Below are positions 8,366 to 17,167 of a DNA stretch of 64,000 bases, piece after piece. The notes beneath the pieces are model-generated. The model had not been told where the DNA came from. It saw only the letters and a program-made list of their open reading frames with translations, and made no database searches. The position numbers were made by a program, and so were the translations under genes. Source of the DNA: Burkholderia sp. HI2500 (lineage in GTDB: Bacteria > Pseudomonadota > Gammaproteobacteria > Burkholderiales > Burkholderiaceae); the NCBI RefSeq assembly GCF_002223055.1, contig NZ_NKFL01000006.1, forward strand, positions 2,108,001 through 2,172,000. Reading direction: 5' to 3'. The stretch's first letter is position 1; the number at the start of each line of letters is the position of its first letter.

Positions 8366-8822
8366 GCTGCAAACCGTCAAAAAAGGCAGCAGTTTACACG
8401 TCGCCGGGCGGTCGGCCGCCAGAATCGGGGAAGCGGCGCCGATCGGCGCGGCGGGCGACACACGCGAACGCCCGCCGCGCAAGGCTCGGCGGGCGACCGG
8501 GGGCGGCTGCGGCGACGGTTCCACCGCGCCCTTGCCCTTGCCCTTGCCCTTGCCCTTGCCCTTGCCCTTGCCCTTGCCCTCGCCCTCGCCCTCGCCCGTC
8601 GCCCGTCGCCCGTCGCCCGTCGCCCGTCGCCCATCGCCCATCGCCCATCGCCCATCGCCCATCGCCCATCGCCCATCGCAAATATCGTCCGACGATACCG
8701 GCCACGTTGCACTACCATCAAAGCACCCGCCGAGCCACGCGTGCCGGCCGCGGGCGGCGCCTGTGAGAGCAGGCGCCACCGACCCACGATGACAACAGAC
8801 GGGCCCGGCCCGACCGCACACG
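8366..8822. other. Divergent intergenic region between the DUF3348 and DUF1444-like genes
   Basis: A 457-bp region that must hold the promoters of two divergent transcripts. About a third of it is the microsatellite at 8529-8678. The open frames crossing it are translations of the simple repeat and are not believed to be genes. Confidence 0.6.
8529..8678. repeat. Compound microsatellite (CCCTTG)8 (CCCTCG)3 (CCCGTCG)5 (CCCATCG)7
   Basis: An uninterrupted 150-bp run of simple repeats, counted by eye: eight CCCTTG hexamers (8529-8576), three CCCTCG hexamers (8577-8594), five CCCGTCG heptamers (8595-8629) and seven CCCATCG heptamers (8630-8678). Each block differs from the next by a point change or a single-base insertion, so the array grew stepwise by slippage. 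It lies 164 bp upstream of the DUF3348 start and 145 bp upstream of the DUF1444-like start. Copy-number change could therefore alter promoter spacing for either gene. Confidence 0.97.
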
Positions 8823-10034
8823 ATGCTTGCCAATCTCGTCTCGCGCCTGCGCGACCGTTTCGGCAAACCGCCGACCCCGCAGGCCTTCGCCGAACGCCTG
8901 ATCGCCACGCTGCGCGCATCGGGCGACACACGCACCTGGCGCCACGAGGACGAGAAGGGCTGCCTCGTCCAGTCGGATGTGCCGTCGAACATCATCAACC
9001 TGCACAACCTGTTCCACGACTACGCGGCCGCGAAGCCGTCCGAGCGGGACACCGTGCTGAAGCGTCAGGCGAACGCGATGATGCAGCACGAGATCCCGAC
9101 GGATTTCGCCGCCGCGCGCGCGAAGCTGCGCCCCGTGATCCGCAGCGCGACCGAGCGCTGCGTGACGGCGCTGCAAACGGCCGGGCAGTTCGGCATCACG
9201 GAGCTGGCGTTCCGGCCGCTGTGCGAGAACATCGAAATCGGCATCGCGTACGACGGCGAGCTCGACATCGCGCGCCTGCCGACCGCGACGCTCGACCGAT
9301 GGGGCGTCTCGTTCGACAAAGCCTGCGACATCGCGATCGACAACCTGCGGGCCGCATCGTCGACGCCGTGGGCCGCGCTGCCGAACGGGGTATTCCTGTC
9401 GCAATTCGACGACTCGTACGACGCGGCGCGGCTGCTGCTGACCGACCTGCTCCACCGGCAGCCGATCGCCGGTGCGCCGGTCGTGATGGCGCCGAACCGC
9501 GCGGTGCTGCTGCTCACCGGCGACCGCAACCCGGCCGGGCTCGCCGCCATGGTCGACCTCGCCGAACAGGCGCAGGCGCAGCCGCGCCCGCTGCCGCCGC
9601 TGATGCTGCGCTGGGACGGCGCCGCCTGGCGGCGCTTCGTGCCGGCAGGGCTCGAAGCGAAGCTGCATGCGCTGCGCATCGGCGAGCTCGCGGGCGACTA
9701 CCAGGATCAGCGGATGCTGCTCAACGACGTGCACGAGCGCGACGGCACCGACCTCTTCGTGGCGACCTACTCGGTGTACAAACGCCAGGACGGCAGCCTG
9801 TTCAGCGTCAGCGTATGGAGCGACGGCGTGCCTTCCCTGCTGCCGGAGACGGATATCGTCGCGCTCCATCGCGGCTCGACGGGGCAATCCGCCTACGTGC
9901 CGATGGCGGAGCTGCTGCACACGTGCGGCGACCTGATGACGGCCACCGGGCATCGCCCGGTGCGGTATGAAGTGAAGGCATTTCCGGACGACACGCGGTT
10001 CGCGGCGCTGCTGGCGCGGTTCAGCGAAGCGTGA
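8823..10034 (+). CDS. DUF1444-like (YtpQ-like) cytoplasmic protein
   Basis: A 403-residue protein without signal peptide or membrane helices. The N-terminal helical part (SRLRDRFGKPPTPQAFAERL) and a later stretch with PLCENIEIGIAYDGE and WGVSFDKACDIAIDNL resemble the YtpQ/DUF1444 family of unknown function. The C-terminal half (ADLFVATYSVYKRQDGSLFS-type strands) is a beta-rich domain. It is divergent from the MotAB-like operon across the microsatellite and converges on the LysE gene. The family label is moderately sure; no activity can be assigned. Confidence 0.65.
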   Translation: MLANLVSRLRDRFGKPPTPQAFAERLIATLRASGDTRTWRHEDEKGCLVQSDVPSNIINLHNLFHDYAAAKPSERDTVLKRQANAMMQHEIPTDFAAARAKLRPVIRSATERCVTALQTAGQFGITELAFRPLCENIEIGIAYDGELDIARLPTATLDRWGVSFDKACDIAIDNLRAASSTPWAALPNGVFLSQFDDSYDAARLLLTDLLHRQPIAGAPVVMAPNRAVLLLTGDRNPAGLAAMVDLAEQAQAQPRPLPPLMLRWDGAAWRRFVPAGLEAKLHALRIGELAGDYQDQRMLLNDVHERDGTDLFVATYSVYKRQDGSLFSVSVWSDGVPSLLPETDIVALHRGSTGQSAYVPMAELLHTCGDLMTATGHRPVRYEVKAFPDDTRFAALLARFSEA

Positions 10035-10073
10035 TGCTGACGTCGATGCGCGTTCGCGCGGCGCGCGCCGGCA

Positions 10074-10095
10074 GCCGGCCACGGGAATGGCCGGC
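10074..10095. terminator. Hairpin between convergent DUF1444-like and lysE-type genes
   Basis: GCCGGCCA (10074-10081) and TGGCCGGC (10088-10095) form a perfect 8-bp stem around a CGGGAA loop. It lies between two convergent genes, and no strong U-tract follows on either strand. It may act as a bidirectional terminator. Confidence 0.45.
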
Positions 10096-10137
10096 CGCCG
10101 TGCGATGCAGATCGGGAATGGAAGCGGTTAGATGCGG

Positions 10138-10776
10138 TCAGATGCCCGCTTTCGGCGCATTCAGGATCAGTCGCAGCCCGAGCAGCGTGATCGCGCCGGC
10201 GGCGATGCGGTCGACCCACTTCTTCGCGCGCAGGTAGAGCTCGCGCGGCCGGCGCGTGGAAAAGCACAGCGCGACGATCGTGTACCAGCCGAACTCGACG
10301 CCGAACACGAGCGGCGGCAGCGCCAGATAGCACCACAGCGGCGGATGCTGCGGGAGCAGCGCCGCGAAGATGCTGCCGTACCAGATCGCCGTCTTCGGGT
10401 TGCTGAGCTGGGTCGTGAGGCCCGTCCAGAACGACTTGCGCGCGCTGCCGCCGGCCATCGCCTGCGGATCGTCCATCGCGATCGGCCGGTCGGCGCCGCG
10501 CCAGATCTTCGACGCCATGTAGATCAGGTACGCGCCGCCCGCCACCTTGAGGCCCACGTACAGCCATTCGACGGCCTGCAGCAGCGTATAGAGCCCGGCC
10601 AGCGCGACGCCACCGAACACGATGCCGCCGATGCCCATGCCGAGCGCGGTCGCGAGCCCGTCGCGGCGCGACAGCCCGATCGAATTGCGGGCAACCAGCA
10701 CGAAGCTCGGGCCCGGAATCATCGCGCCGAGAAACAGCGCGGCCAGGATGGCGAGTACGGCAGCCGATGCAGTCAT
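10138..10776 (-). CDS. LysE/RhtB family amino-acid exporter
   Basis: A 212-residue inner-membrane protein with about six hydrophobic helices. The N-terminal family signature is clear (LFLGAMIPGPSFVLVARNS, with the GPS/GP motif near residue 20), as is the later TQLSNPKTAIWYGS, the conserved NPK motif of helix 4. Members export basic or neutral amino acids or homoserine lactones by proton antiport. The substrate cannot be read from sequence. The ATG at 10776 follows a good AAGGAG site. It is a single gene, convergent with the DUF1444-like gene and divergent from a GNAT gene. Confidence 0.9.
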   Translation of the reverse strand: MTASAAVLAILAALFLGAMIPGPSFVLVARNSIGLSRRDGLATALGMGIGGIVFGGVALAGLYTLLQAVEWLYVGLKVAGGAYLIYMASKIWRGADRPIAMDDPQAMAGGSARKSFWTGLTTQLSNPKTAIWYGSIFAALLPQHPPLWCYLALPPLVFGVEFGWYTIVALCFSTRRPRELYLRAKKWVDRIAAGAITLLGLRLILNAPKAGI

Positions 10777-10926
10777 CGAAGTCTCCTTGGTGAGCGACGC
10801 CGGATCGCCAGCGCCTGCGTGTCGTGTCCGAGGGTCGAGCCGCTGATTCTGGCATGCTTCGCGCATGGCCGAAAGCGGCTTTGCGCTGCTATGCTGGCCC
10901 TCTTTCCCGTGATTCGCGCCGCCCCC

Positions 10927-11391
10927 ATGATCGAGATTCGCGCCGCCCGCTATCCCGACGACGCCCGTGCCGTCGAGGCGATCTTCCGCGAGTACATCGC
11001 GAGCCCGACCGTCAGCCTCGAATTCCAGGACTACGAGCCCGAAATCGCCGCACTGCCCGGCAAGTACGCGGCGCCGCGGGGGCAGCTGCTGCTCGCGTGG
11101 CAAGGCGAGCGCGCGGTGGGCTGCGCGGCGTTTCGCGAGATCGACGCGACGACGTGCGAGATGAAGCGCGTCTATGTACGCCCCGACGCGCGCGGGCTGA
11201 ACGTCGGCCGCCGGCTCGTCGAACGGCTGCTGCACGACGCGAAGGCGGCCGGCTATGCGCGCATGTGCCGCGACGTGCTGCCCGAATTCGTCGCTGCCAG
11301 GAAACTGTACGCGTCGCTCGGCTTCACGCCCGCGCCGCCCGTCGCGTTCAACCCGGTGCCGGGCACCGAGTTTCTCGGGCGGGATTTGTAA
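10927..11391 (+). CDS. GNAT family N-acetyltransferase (154 aa)
   Basis: A complete GNAT domain: strand 1 MIEIRAARYPDDARAVEAIF, the central strand with EMKRVYVRPDARGLNVGRRL (the acetyl-CoA loop R/Q-x-x-G-x-G/A shown here as RGLNVGR), and a C-terminal LYASLGF helix-strand typical of the fold. Length is normal. The substrate is unknown. A longer frame reaches upstream to 10132, but it covers the divergent LysE gene and is not used. The next gene starts 50 bp after its stop codon. Confidence 0.87.
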   Translation: MIEIRAARYPDDARAVEAIFREYIASPTVSLEFQDYEPEIAALPGKYAAPRGQLLLAWQGERAVGCAAFREIDATTCEMKRVYVRPDARGLNVGRRLVERLLHDAKAAGYARMCRDVLPEFVAARKLYASLGFTPAPPVAFNPVPGTEFLGRDL

Positions 11392-11440
11392 CATCCACGC
11401 CATCGGCACCTCTTTTCTCCTTTCGACCGGATACCCCGTG

Positions 11441-12019
11441 ATGCGCGTTTCCCGCTTGCCGTTCGTGCTCCTCCCGCTGCTCGCCGCGCTTTCGTTCAAT
11501 GTCCGCGCCGGCGACCTGCCGAAATCGGTCGCGGCGCAGTTGCCGCCCGGCTACCAGCCGCTGCTCGCGCATGCCGGGCCGGATCTCGACAACGGGCGGC
11601 ACAGCTTGCTCGTCGTCGTGCATCGGGCGGTCGATATGCGCGAGCAGCCGTCGCCGCGTCCGCTGCTGATCTTCGAGGAACAACCGGATCACGCATTCCG
11701 GCTCGTCGCGCGCAACGACCAGGTCGTGCTGCGCGCGAACGAAGGCGGTCAGTGCGATCCGTTCGATCCCGAAGACGCCGCCGACAACGGCTTCGCGATC
11801 AAGGGCCACTATTTCACCGTGCAGAACTTCGTCGCGTGCGGGCAGCACTGGAGCGACTACGTGACGTTCCGCTACGACCCGCGCACGCACGGGTGGCTGT
11901 TCTCGAACCGGATCGTCACCGAATCGTTTCCGCTCGACGACCAGCCCGACCACGTCACCGTCACGCGCGCCGATCCGCACCGGCCGGTGTCGTTCGGTCA
12001 ATGGAAACGCAAGGACTGA
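11441..12019 (+). CDS. Secreted hypothetical protein (192 aa)
   Basis: The protein begins with a Sec signal peptide (MRVSRLPFVLLPLLAALSFN, probable cleavage after NVRA-G near residue 24). The mature part is about 168 residues, with two cysteines about 28 residues apart (GGQCDPFDPED and VACGQHW) that could form a disulphide, and several aromatic strands. It looks like a periplasmic protein of unknown function found in Burkholderia. The ATG at 11441 is chosen because it gives the signal peptide; the longer frame overlaps the GNAT gene in another phase. Confidence 0.65.
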   Translation: MRVSRLPFVLLPLLAALSFNVRAGDLPKSVAAQLPPGYQPLLAHAGPDLDNGRHSLLVVVHRAVDMREQPSPRPLLIFEEQPDHAFRLVARNDQVVLRANEGGQCDPFDPEDAADNGFAIKGHYFTVQNFVACGQHWSDYVTFRYDPRTHGWLFSNRIVTESFPLDDQPDHVTVTRADPHRPVSFGQWKRKD

Positions 12020-12193
12020 CGCGGCCTGTCCGGCGCGGGTACGGCCGGATACCGTCACGCCCAGCCTCTCCCGCGCTCGCGAGCGCTCGCCAACAGGACT
12101 ACCATGAGCGCTTGCCGTCGCGCGACCCTGCGCCGGCCTCGCACGCGGCTCGCCCGCCTACGCTCCCTCGCTGCACCCGCACTGGAGGACGAC

Positions 12194-13573
12194 ATGACGC
12201 AACACTTCGACGCGATCGTCATCGGCACCGGTCAAGCCGGGCCGCCACTCGCCGCGCGGCTGTCCGCCGCCGGGATGAAGGTCGCGATCATCGAGCGCGG
12301 CCGCTTCGGCGGCACCTGCGTGAACACCGGCTGCATCCCGACCAAGACGCTGATCGCAAGCGCCTACGCCGCGCAGCTCGCGCGCCGCGCCGGTGAATAC
12401 GGCGTGTCGGTCGGCGGCCCCGTCACCGTCGACATGAAAGCCGTGAAGGCGCGCAAGGACCAGATCTCCGGCCGCTCGAACCACGGCGTCGAGCAATGGG
12501 TGCGCGGCCTCGCGAACACGACCGTGTTTCAGGGTCACGCCCGCTTCGAGCAGGCCAACACGGTGCGCGTGGGCGACGACGTGCTCGAAGCGGAACGCAT
12601 CTTCATCAACGTCGGCGGGCGCGCGCAGGTGCCGGCCATGCCGGGCCTCGACACGGTGCCCTACCTGACCAATTCGACGATGATGGACGTCGACTTCCTG
12701 CCCGAGCATCTCGTGATCGTCGGCGGCAGCTACATCGGGCTCGAGTTCGGCCAGATGTATCGCCGCTTCGGCTCGAAGGTCACGATCGTCGAGCAGGGTT
12801 CGCGCCTGATCCGGCGCGAGGACGAAGACGTGTCGCAGGCAGTGCGCGAGATTCTCGAAAACGAAGGGATCGACGTGCAGCTCGACGCGACCTGCCTGAG
12901 CGCGCGGCGCGACGGCAGCGGCATCGCGGTCGGCCTCGACTGCGCGGGCGGCGGCCGCGAGGTCGCGGGCTCGCACCTGCTGCTCGCGGTCGGACGCGTG
13001 CCGAACACCGACGATCTCGGGCTCGAACGCGCGGGCGTCTCGACCGACGCGCGCGGCTACATCGAGGTCGACGAACAATTGCGCACGAACGTGCCCGGCA
13101 TCTGGGCGCTCGGCGACTGCAACGGGCGCGGCGCGTTCACGCACACCGCGTACAACGACTACGAGATCGTCGCGGCCAACCTGCTCGACAACGATCCGCG
13201 CAAGGTGTCCGATCGCATCGCGGCGTACGCGCTGTACGTCGATCCGCCGCTCGGCCGCATCGGCATGACGCTCGCGCAAGCGAAGCAGACCGGCCGCCGG
13301 CTGCTCGTCGGCACGCGCCCGATGACGCGCGTCGGCCGCGCAGTGGAAAAAGGCGAGAGCCTGGGCTTCATGAAGGTGATCGTCGACGCGGACAGCCACG
13401 CGATCCTCGGCGCGTCGATCCTCGGCGTGACGGGAGACGAAGTCGTGCACGGGATGCTCGACGTGATGGCCGCCGGCGCGCCGTACACGACGATCAGCCG
13501 TGCGATGCATATCCACCCGACCGTGTCGGAGCTCGTGCCGACGCTGCTGCAGGATCTGCATCCGGTCGAATGA
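12194..13573 (+). CDS. FAD-dependent pyridine nucleotide-disulphide oxidoreductase (mercuric-reductase-like)
   Basis: A 459-residue flavoprotein of the glutathione reductase/MerA superfamily. Visible are the FAD dinucleotide fold at the start (AIVIGTGQAGPPLAARL), the redox-active disulphide in GGTCVNTGCIPTKTLIA, the NAD(P)-binding GGSYIGLEFGQ at about 180, the FAD-binding ALGDCNGRGAFTHTA near 308, and the C-terminal dimerisation histidine-glutamate region (MHIHPTVSELVPT). It lacks the N-terminal heavy-metal domain and C-terminal cysteine pair of true MerA. It is better called an FAD-containing oxidoreductase of unknown substrate. GGAGG at 12184-12188 sets the start at 12194. Confidence 0.88.
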   Translation: MTQHFDAIVIGTGQAGPPLAARLSAAGMKVAIIERGRFGGTCVNTGCIPTKTLIASAYAAQLARRAGEYGVSVGGPVTVDMKAVKARKDQISGRSNHGVEQWVRGLANTTVFQGHARFEQANTVRVGDDVLEAERIFINVGGRAQVPAMPGLDTVPYLTNSTMMDVDFLPEHLVIVGGSYIGLEFGQMYRRFGSKVTIVEQGSRLIRREDEDVSQAVREILENEGIDVQLDATCLSARRDGSGIAVGLDCAGGGREVAGSHLLLAVGRVPNTDDLGLERAGVSTDARGYIEVDEQLRTNVPGIWALGDCNGRGAFTHTAYNDYEIVAANLLDNDPRKVSDRIAAYALYVDPPLGRIGMTLAQAKQTGRRLLVGTRPMTRVGRAVEKGESLGFMKVIVDADSHAILGASILGVTGDEVVHGMLDVMAAGAPYTTISRAMHIHPTVSELVPTLLQDLHPVE

Positions 13574-13576
13574 CGG

Positions 13577-13696
13577 ATGGCGGGCGGCGCGCTGAAGCCG
13601 CTGATCGATCGCACGTTCGCGTTCGACGACATCGTGGAAGCGCATCGGTACATGGAGGCCGGTGCGCAGGTCGGGAAGATCGTCGTCACGGTCTGA
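13577..13696 (+). pseudogene. C-terminal remnant of a zinc-type alcohol dehydrogenase/quinone oxidoreductase
   Basis: Four bases after the previous stop codon an ATG opens a 39-residue frame. Its sequence (LKPLIDRTFAFDDIVEAHR, then MEAGAQVGKIVVTV) is the last stretch of medium-chain dehydrogenase/quinone oxidoreductases, where it forms the end of the catalytic domain. No nucleotide-binding domain or zinc site precedes it. The rest of that gene has been lost, presumably by the deletion that brought the flavoprotein gene next to it. It is unlikely to be functional. Confidence 0.7.
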
Positions 13697-13708
13697 ACGA
13701 TGCGAGGC

Positions 13709-13748
13709 GGGCGGGCCGCTTGTCTGTCAACAGCGGGCAGGCCCGCCC
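13709..13748. terminator. Strong hairpin between the dehydrogenase remnant and the convergent SDR gene
   Basis: GGGCGGGCC (13709-13717) pairs perfectly with GGCCCGCCC (13740-13748). An inner CCGCT/AGCGG stem is also possible. It sits 5 bp from the stop codon of the minus-strand SDR gene, so it can terminate transcription from that side and perhaps from both. Confidence 0.6.
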
Positions 13749-13753
13749 CCCGT

Positions 13754-14647
13754 TCAGCTTTCGAAATACCGCGGCCGGTCGATATCGGCCAGCAACCCCG
13801 GCTGCGTCGGCGCCCAGTCGAGCGATGCACGCGTGCGCTCGCTCGTGGCCGGCGCATCCATCCCCGCGAACATCGCGAACCAGCCGAAGTGTTCGCCGGC
13901 TTCCGCCGCCGTCTTCGCGACGACCGGCACGTTCAGCCGCCGGCCGATCACTTCCGCGATGTCCCTGAACCGCACGCCGGTATCGTCGACCGCGTGATAG
14001 CGCGCGCCGGGTGCGCCGCGTTCGATCGCGAGCCGATAGACGCGCGCCGCGTCGAGCCGGTGCACGGCCGGCCAGCGGTTGTCGCCTTCGCCGATGTAGG
14101 CCGACGCGCCCTTCTCCCGCGCGAACGCAATCAGGCGCGGCACGAAAGCGTGATCGCCGTCGCCGTGCACGGACGGCGGCAGGCGCACGACCGACGCGTG
14201 CACGCCGCGCGCTTCCAGCGCGACCGCGGTCGCTTCGGACGCACGCGGGTAAGTCGACGACACCGGCACGTGCGGATCGTCCTCCGTCGCCGCGCGCCCC
14301 GGCGCGACGAGCGCGAGGCCCGACGTGACGACCAGCGGCCGCGCCGAGCCCGCGAGCGCCGCACCGATCGTCTCGATCGCGCGGCGATCGAGCTCGCAGT
14401 TCTGCGCGAAGCGCGAGAAGTCGTGATTGAATCCCGTATGGATCACCGCATCGGCGGCTTCGGCGCCGCGCGTGAGGCTGTCGAGATCCTCCAGCGACCC
14501 GCGGTGGACATCGGCGCCGGCCGCCGCGACCGACGACGCGGCCGCATCGGACCGCGCGAGGCCGAGCACCGAGTGCCCGGCAGCCATGAGTTCGGCCACG
14601 ACGGCCGCACCGACGAAGCCCGACGCTCCAGTAACAAAGACACGCAT
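13754..14647 (-). CDS. NAD-dependent epimerase/SDR-family oxidoreductase
   Basis: A 297-residue extended short-chain dehydrogenase. It has the N-terminal NAD(P) fold ([20 protein letters not shown]), the DxHRGS loop that holds the adenine, and a degenerate catalytic region: [10 protein letters not shown] replaces the usual YxxxK, so the tyrosine is present but the lysine is not evident. Relatives act on nucleotide sugars, flavonoids or unknown carbonyls. The ATG at 14647 sits 8 nt after GGAGG; a GTG nine bases upstream is less likely. It is divergent from a MmyB-type regulator across a 95-bp gap with a palindrome, so it is probably that regulator's target. Confidence 0.82.
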   Translation of the reverse strand: MRVFVTGASGFVGAAVVAELMAAGHSVLGLARSDAAASSVAAAGADVHRGSLEDLDSLTRGAEAADAVIHTGFNHDFSRFAQNCELDRRAIETIGAALAGSARPLVVTSGLALVAPGRAATEDDPHVPVSSTYPRASEATAVALEARGVHASVVRLPPSVHGDGDHAFVPRLIAFAREKGASAYIGEGDNRWPAVHRLDAARVYRLAIERGAPGARYHAVDDTGVRFRDIAEVIGRRLNVPVVAKTAAEAGEHFGWFAMFAGMDAPATSERTRASLDWAPTQPGLLADIDRPRYFES

Positions 14648-14715
14648 GTTCAACACCTCCAGATGGCAGGGAGGCTTACTATCTGTCGATCGCCGTGCAC
14701 GGTGAAGTCGTGACG

Positions 14716-14729
14716 GTTTACCGGTAAAC
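14716..14729. promoter_or_regulatory. Perfect 14-bp palindrome GTTTACCGGTAAAC, candidate operator
   Basis: The palindrome lies in the 95-bp gap between the divergent SDR and MmyB-type regulator genes, 14 bp before the regulator's start codon. Its position would let the regulator control both genes and repress itself. No other perfect palindrome of this length was noticed in the gap. Confidence 0.6.
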
Positions 14730-14742
14730 GAACTAACAGGCT

Positions 14743-15600
14743 ATGGCTGACGCCCCCGACAACCTGCTCGGCGCCTACCTTCGGGCCCGCCGCGAGAAAC
14801 TCGACCCGGCCGCGCTCGGCCTGCCGGCCACGCGGCGCCGCACGCCGGGCCTGCGGCGCGAGGAAGTCGCCGAGCGCGCGCACGTGAGCACCGCGTGGTA
14901 CACGTGGCTCGAACAGGGGCGCGGCGGGGCGCCGTCGGCCGACGTGCTCGACCGGCTCGCCCGCGCGCTGCTGCTGAACGACGCCGAGCGCGAGCACCTG
15001 TTCCTGATCGGCGTCGGCCACCTGCCGGAAGTGCGCTATCACGCAGCCGACCATGTGTCGCCGCGCGTGCAGCATGTGCTCGATTCGCTCGACGCGAGCC
15101 CGGCGATCGTGCGCTCGGCGACGTGGGACGTCGTCGCATGGAACGACGCGGCAGCCGCGACGCTGACCGACTACACGACGCTGTCGCCGCAACGGCGCAA
15201 CATCCTGCGGCTCATCTTCGTCGATCCGCACGTGCGCGGCGTGCAGGCGAACTGGGAACGCGTCGCGCGGTTCGCGGTGGGCGCGTTTCGCGCCGACGTC
15301 GCGCGCGGCGGTGCGACGCAGGCCGTCCAGGCATTCGTCGACGAGATGCGCGCGGCGAGCGCGGAGTTCGACGCGCTGTGGCGCGACCACGATGTCCGCT
15401 CGCACGAAGAAGGGACCAAGGAGATCCACCATCCGGCCGTCGGGCGCATCGCGCTCGAATACTCGGCGTTCGCGGTGAGCGGCCGGCCCGACCAGACGCT
15501 CGTGATCTTTACGCCGGAAACGGCAGCCGATCGCGCGCTCGTCCGGTCGCTGGTGGCCGCGCGCGCGCAAGCGCTGGCCGAGCAGATGCCCGTCGCATGA
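14743..15600 (+). CDS. XRE-type regulator with MmyB-like ligand-binding domain
   Basis: A 285-residue transcriptional regulator. The N-terminal helix-turn-helix carries the signature of this family (TPGLRREEVAERAHVSTAWY, then TWLEQGRG, residues about 34-66). The C-terminal MmyB-like PAS-fold domain has SPAIVRSATWDVVAWNDAA and the RNILRLIFVDP helix; such domains bind fatty acids or other small hydrophobic ligands. Members usually repress or activate an adjacent divergent SDR or oxidoreductase gene, which matches the arrangement here. Confidence 0.9.
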   Translation: MADAPDNLLGAYLRARREKLDPAALGLPATRRRTPGLRREEVAERAHVSTAWYTWLEQGRGGAPSADVLDRLARALLLNDAEREHLFLIGVGHLPEVRYHAADHVSPRVQHVLDSLDASPAIVRSATWDVVAWNDAAAATLTDYTTLSPQRRNILRLIFVDPHVRGVQANWERVARFAVGAFRADVARGGATQAVQAFVDEMRAASAEFDALWRDHDVRSHEEGTKEIHHPAVGRIALEYSAFAVSGRPDQTLVIFTPETAADRALVRSLVAARAQALAEQMPVA

Positions 15601-15795
15601 CGGTGCGCGTTTCATCCGATGAATGAGCTTTCACGCCGTATCGCCGGTCACCTCATCCGGCCCCGTCGCCCCGCTCTACCCCATCGCATTCCGCACTGAT
15701 TCCCAGTCGAATATTTAATTTTCACCTGGCGTAGCGCGCGCTTACCCTTTCGGCATCGCATCACAGGGCCACCGCCCCCTCCCTGGAGCATCCCG

Positions 15796-17025
15796 ATGTC
15801 CGACCCCGGCACCGCGCAAGCCGTCCACCGCCCGCATGTGGCGTCCGTGTCCTATGGCGCGCTCGCGCTGCTGGTGCTGGCCGGCCTCAACCTGCGTCCG
15901 TTCCTGACCGCGTTCGGCCCCGTGCTCGACGTCGTGCGCGCCGACACGGGCCTCGGCTTTCGCGCGGCCGCGCTGCTGACCACGCTGCCGTTCGTGCTGA
16001 TGGGTGTCGTCGCCGGGGTCGGCGTCGGGCTCGCGCGGCGCGTGGGCGAGCGGCGCGCGCTGAGCGTCGCGCTGGCGCTGATCGCGGCAGGCTGCACGGC
16101 GCGCCTGTGGACCGGCGGCAGCGCCGGCCTGATCGGCACCGCGATCGTCGCGGGCGCCGGCGTCGCCGTGATCCAGGCGCTCGTGCCCGGCCTCGCGAAA
16201 CGCTGGTTCGTCGACCGGCTGCCGCTCGCGATGGGCCTCTACTCGGCCGCGCTGGTCGGCGGCGGCGCGTTCGGCGCGGTCGCGAGCCCGTGGCTCGCCG
16301 CGCAGGGCGGCTGGCATCTCGCGCTCGCCGTGTGGGCCGTGCCCGCGCTCGTCACGCTCGCGCTGTGGCGGGCGAAGGCGCCGCGCGACGCCGTGCGCGC
16401 GACGGCCGTAGCGGCTCCGCTCACCGCGTTCATCCGCGTTCCGCGCGCATGGCAGCTCGCGCTGTTCTTCGGGCTCAGCAACAGCGGCTACGCCAGCCTC
16501 GTCGCATGGCTGCCCGCGTTCTACCGCGGCATCGGCATGGATCCGCAAGCGAGCGGCAACCTGCTCGCGTGGATGGCGCTGTTCCAGGCAACCGGCGCGC
16601 TCGCGATGCCGATGCTCGCAAAACGCTCGCCCGACCGGCGCGCCGTGCTGTGGCTCACGCTCGCACTGCAGGCGGCCGGCTTCATCGGGTTCGCCGCGCT
16701 GCCCGCGCTCGCGCCGTGGCTCTGGGTCGCGAGCGTCGGCCTCGGTCTCGGCGGCTTCTTCTCGATGAGCCTGATCGTCACGCTCGACCACCTGCCCGAC
16801 GCGCGGCTCGCCGGCGCGCTCGCCGCGTTCGTGCAGGGCATCGGCTTCCTGACCGTCGCGGCGAGCCCCTGGCTGATCGGCTGGCTGCGCGACGCGGGCG
16901 GCGGCTTCGCGATCGCGTGGTGGATGCATCTCGGCGTGATCGCCGCGATGGCCGCGCTGAACGCCGCGTTCGCGCCCGCCGGCTACCGGCACGGCATGGT
17001 GCGCATCACCGGCGCCGCCCGCTAA
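15796..17025 (+). CDS. CynX/NimT-type MFS transporter
   Basis: A 409-residue inner-membrane protein with about twelve hydrophobic helices. The LAGLNLRPFLTAFGPVLD string in helix 1 is the hallmark of the CynX/NimT (cyanate, 2-nitroimidazole) branch of the major facilitator family, and the GLGLGGFFSMSLIVTLDHL stretch in the second half supports it. No cyanase or cyanate regulator is nearby, so cyanate is not implied as substrate. AT-rich DNA (ATATTTAATTTT at about 15712) lies upstream and probably contains the promoter. Confidence 0.85.
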   Translation: MSDPGTAQAVHRPHVASVSYGALALLVLAGLNLRPFLTAFGPVLDVVRADTGLGFRAAALLTTLPFVLMGVVAGVGVGLARRVGERRALSVALALIAAGCTARLWTGGSAGLIGTAIVAGAGVAVIQALVPGLAKRWFVDRLPLAMGLYSAALVGGGAFGAVASPWLAAQGGWHLALAVWAVPALVTLALWRAKAPRDAVRATAVAAPLTAFIRVPRAWQLALFFGLSNSGYASLVAWLPAFYRGIGMDPQASGNLLAWMALFQATGALAMPMLAKRSPDRRAVLWLTLALQAAGFIGFAALPALAPWLWVASVGLGLGGFFSMSLIVTLDHLPDARLAGALAAFVQGIGFLTVAASPWLIGWLRDAGGGFAIAWWMHLGVIAAMAALNAAFAPAGYRHGMVRITGAAR

Positions 17026-17167
17026 CGCCCCCTCGAATCCGGACGTTTCGCCGGCCGCTGCCGGCGCAACGTCCAGCCGCCCGCGCATGGCCGGGCGCGG
17101 GCAGTCACGCCCCACGGCCGCTGGTTCGCTTCAAAACAAACACCCACAATCGGTATTGGAGACAGAC

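Noticed and set aside
8529..8678. CRISPR-like or clustered operator array
   Set aside because: Units are 6-7 bp simple repeats without spacers, so this is a microsatellite.
8377..9007. Open frames across the microsatellite, including an N-terminal extension of the DUF3348 protein
   Set aside because: The translated part is simple repeat (for example GKGKGKGKG); the conserved DUF3348 start is at 8365.
12194..13573. Mercuric reductase (merA)
   Set aside because: The redox disulphide is present, but the N-terminal metal-binding domain and C-terminal cysteine pair are absent and there are no other mer genes.
15796..17025. Cyanate utilisation locus
   Set aside because: The transporter is CynX-like, but no cyanase, carbonic anhydrase or CynR is adjacent.
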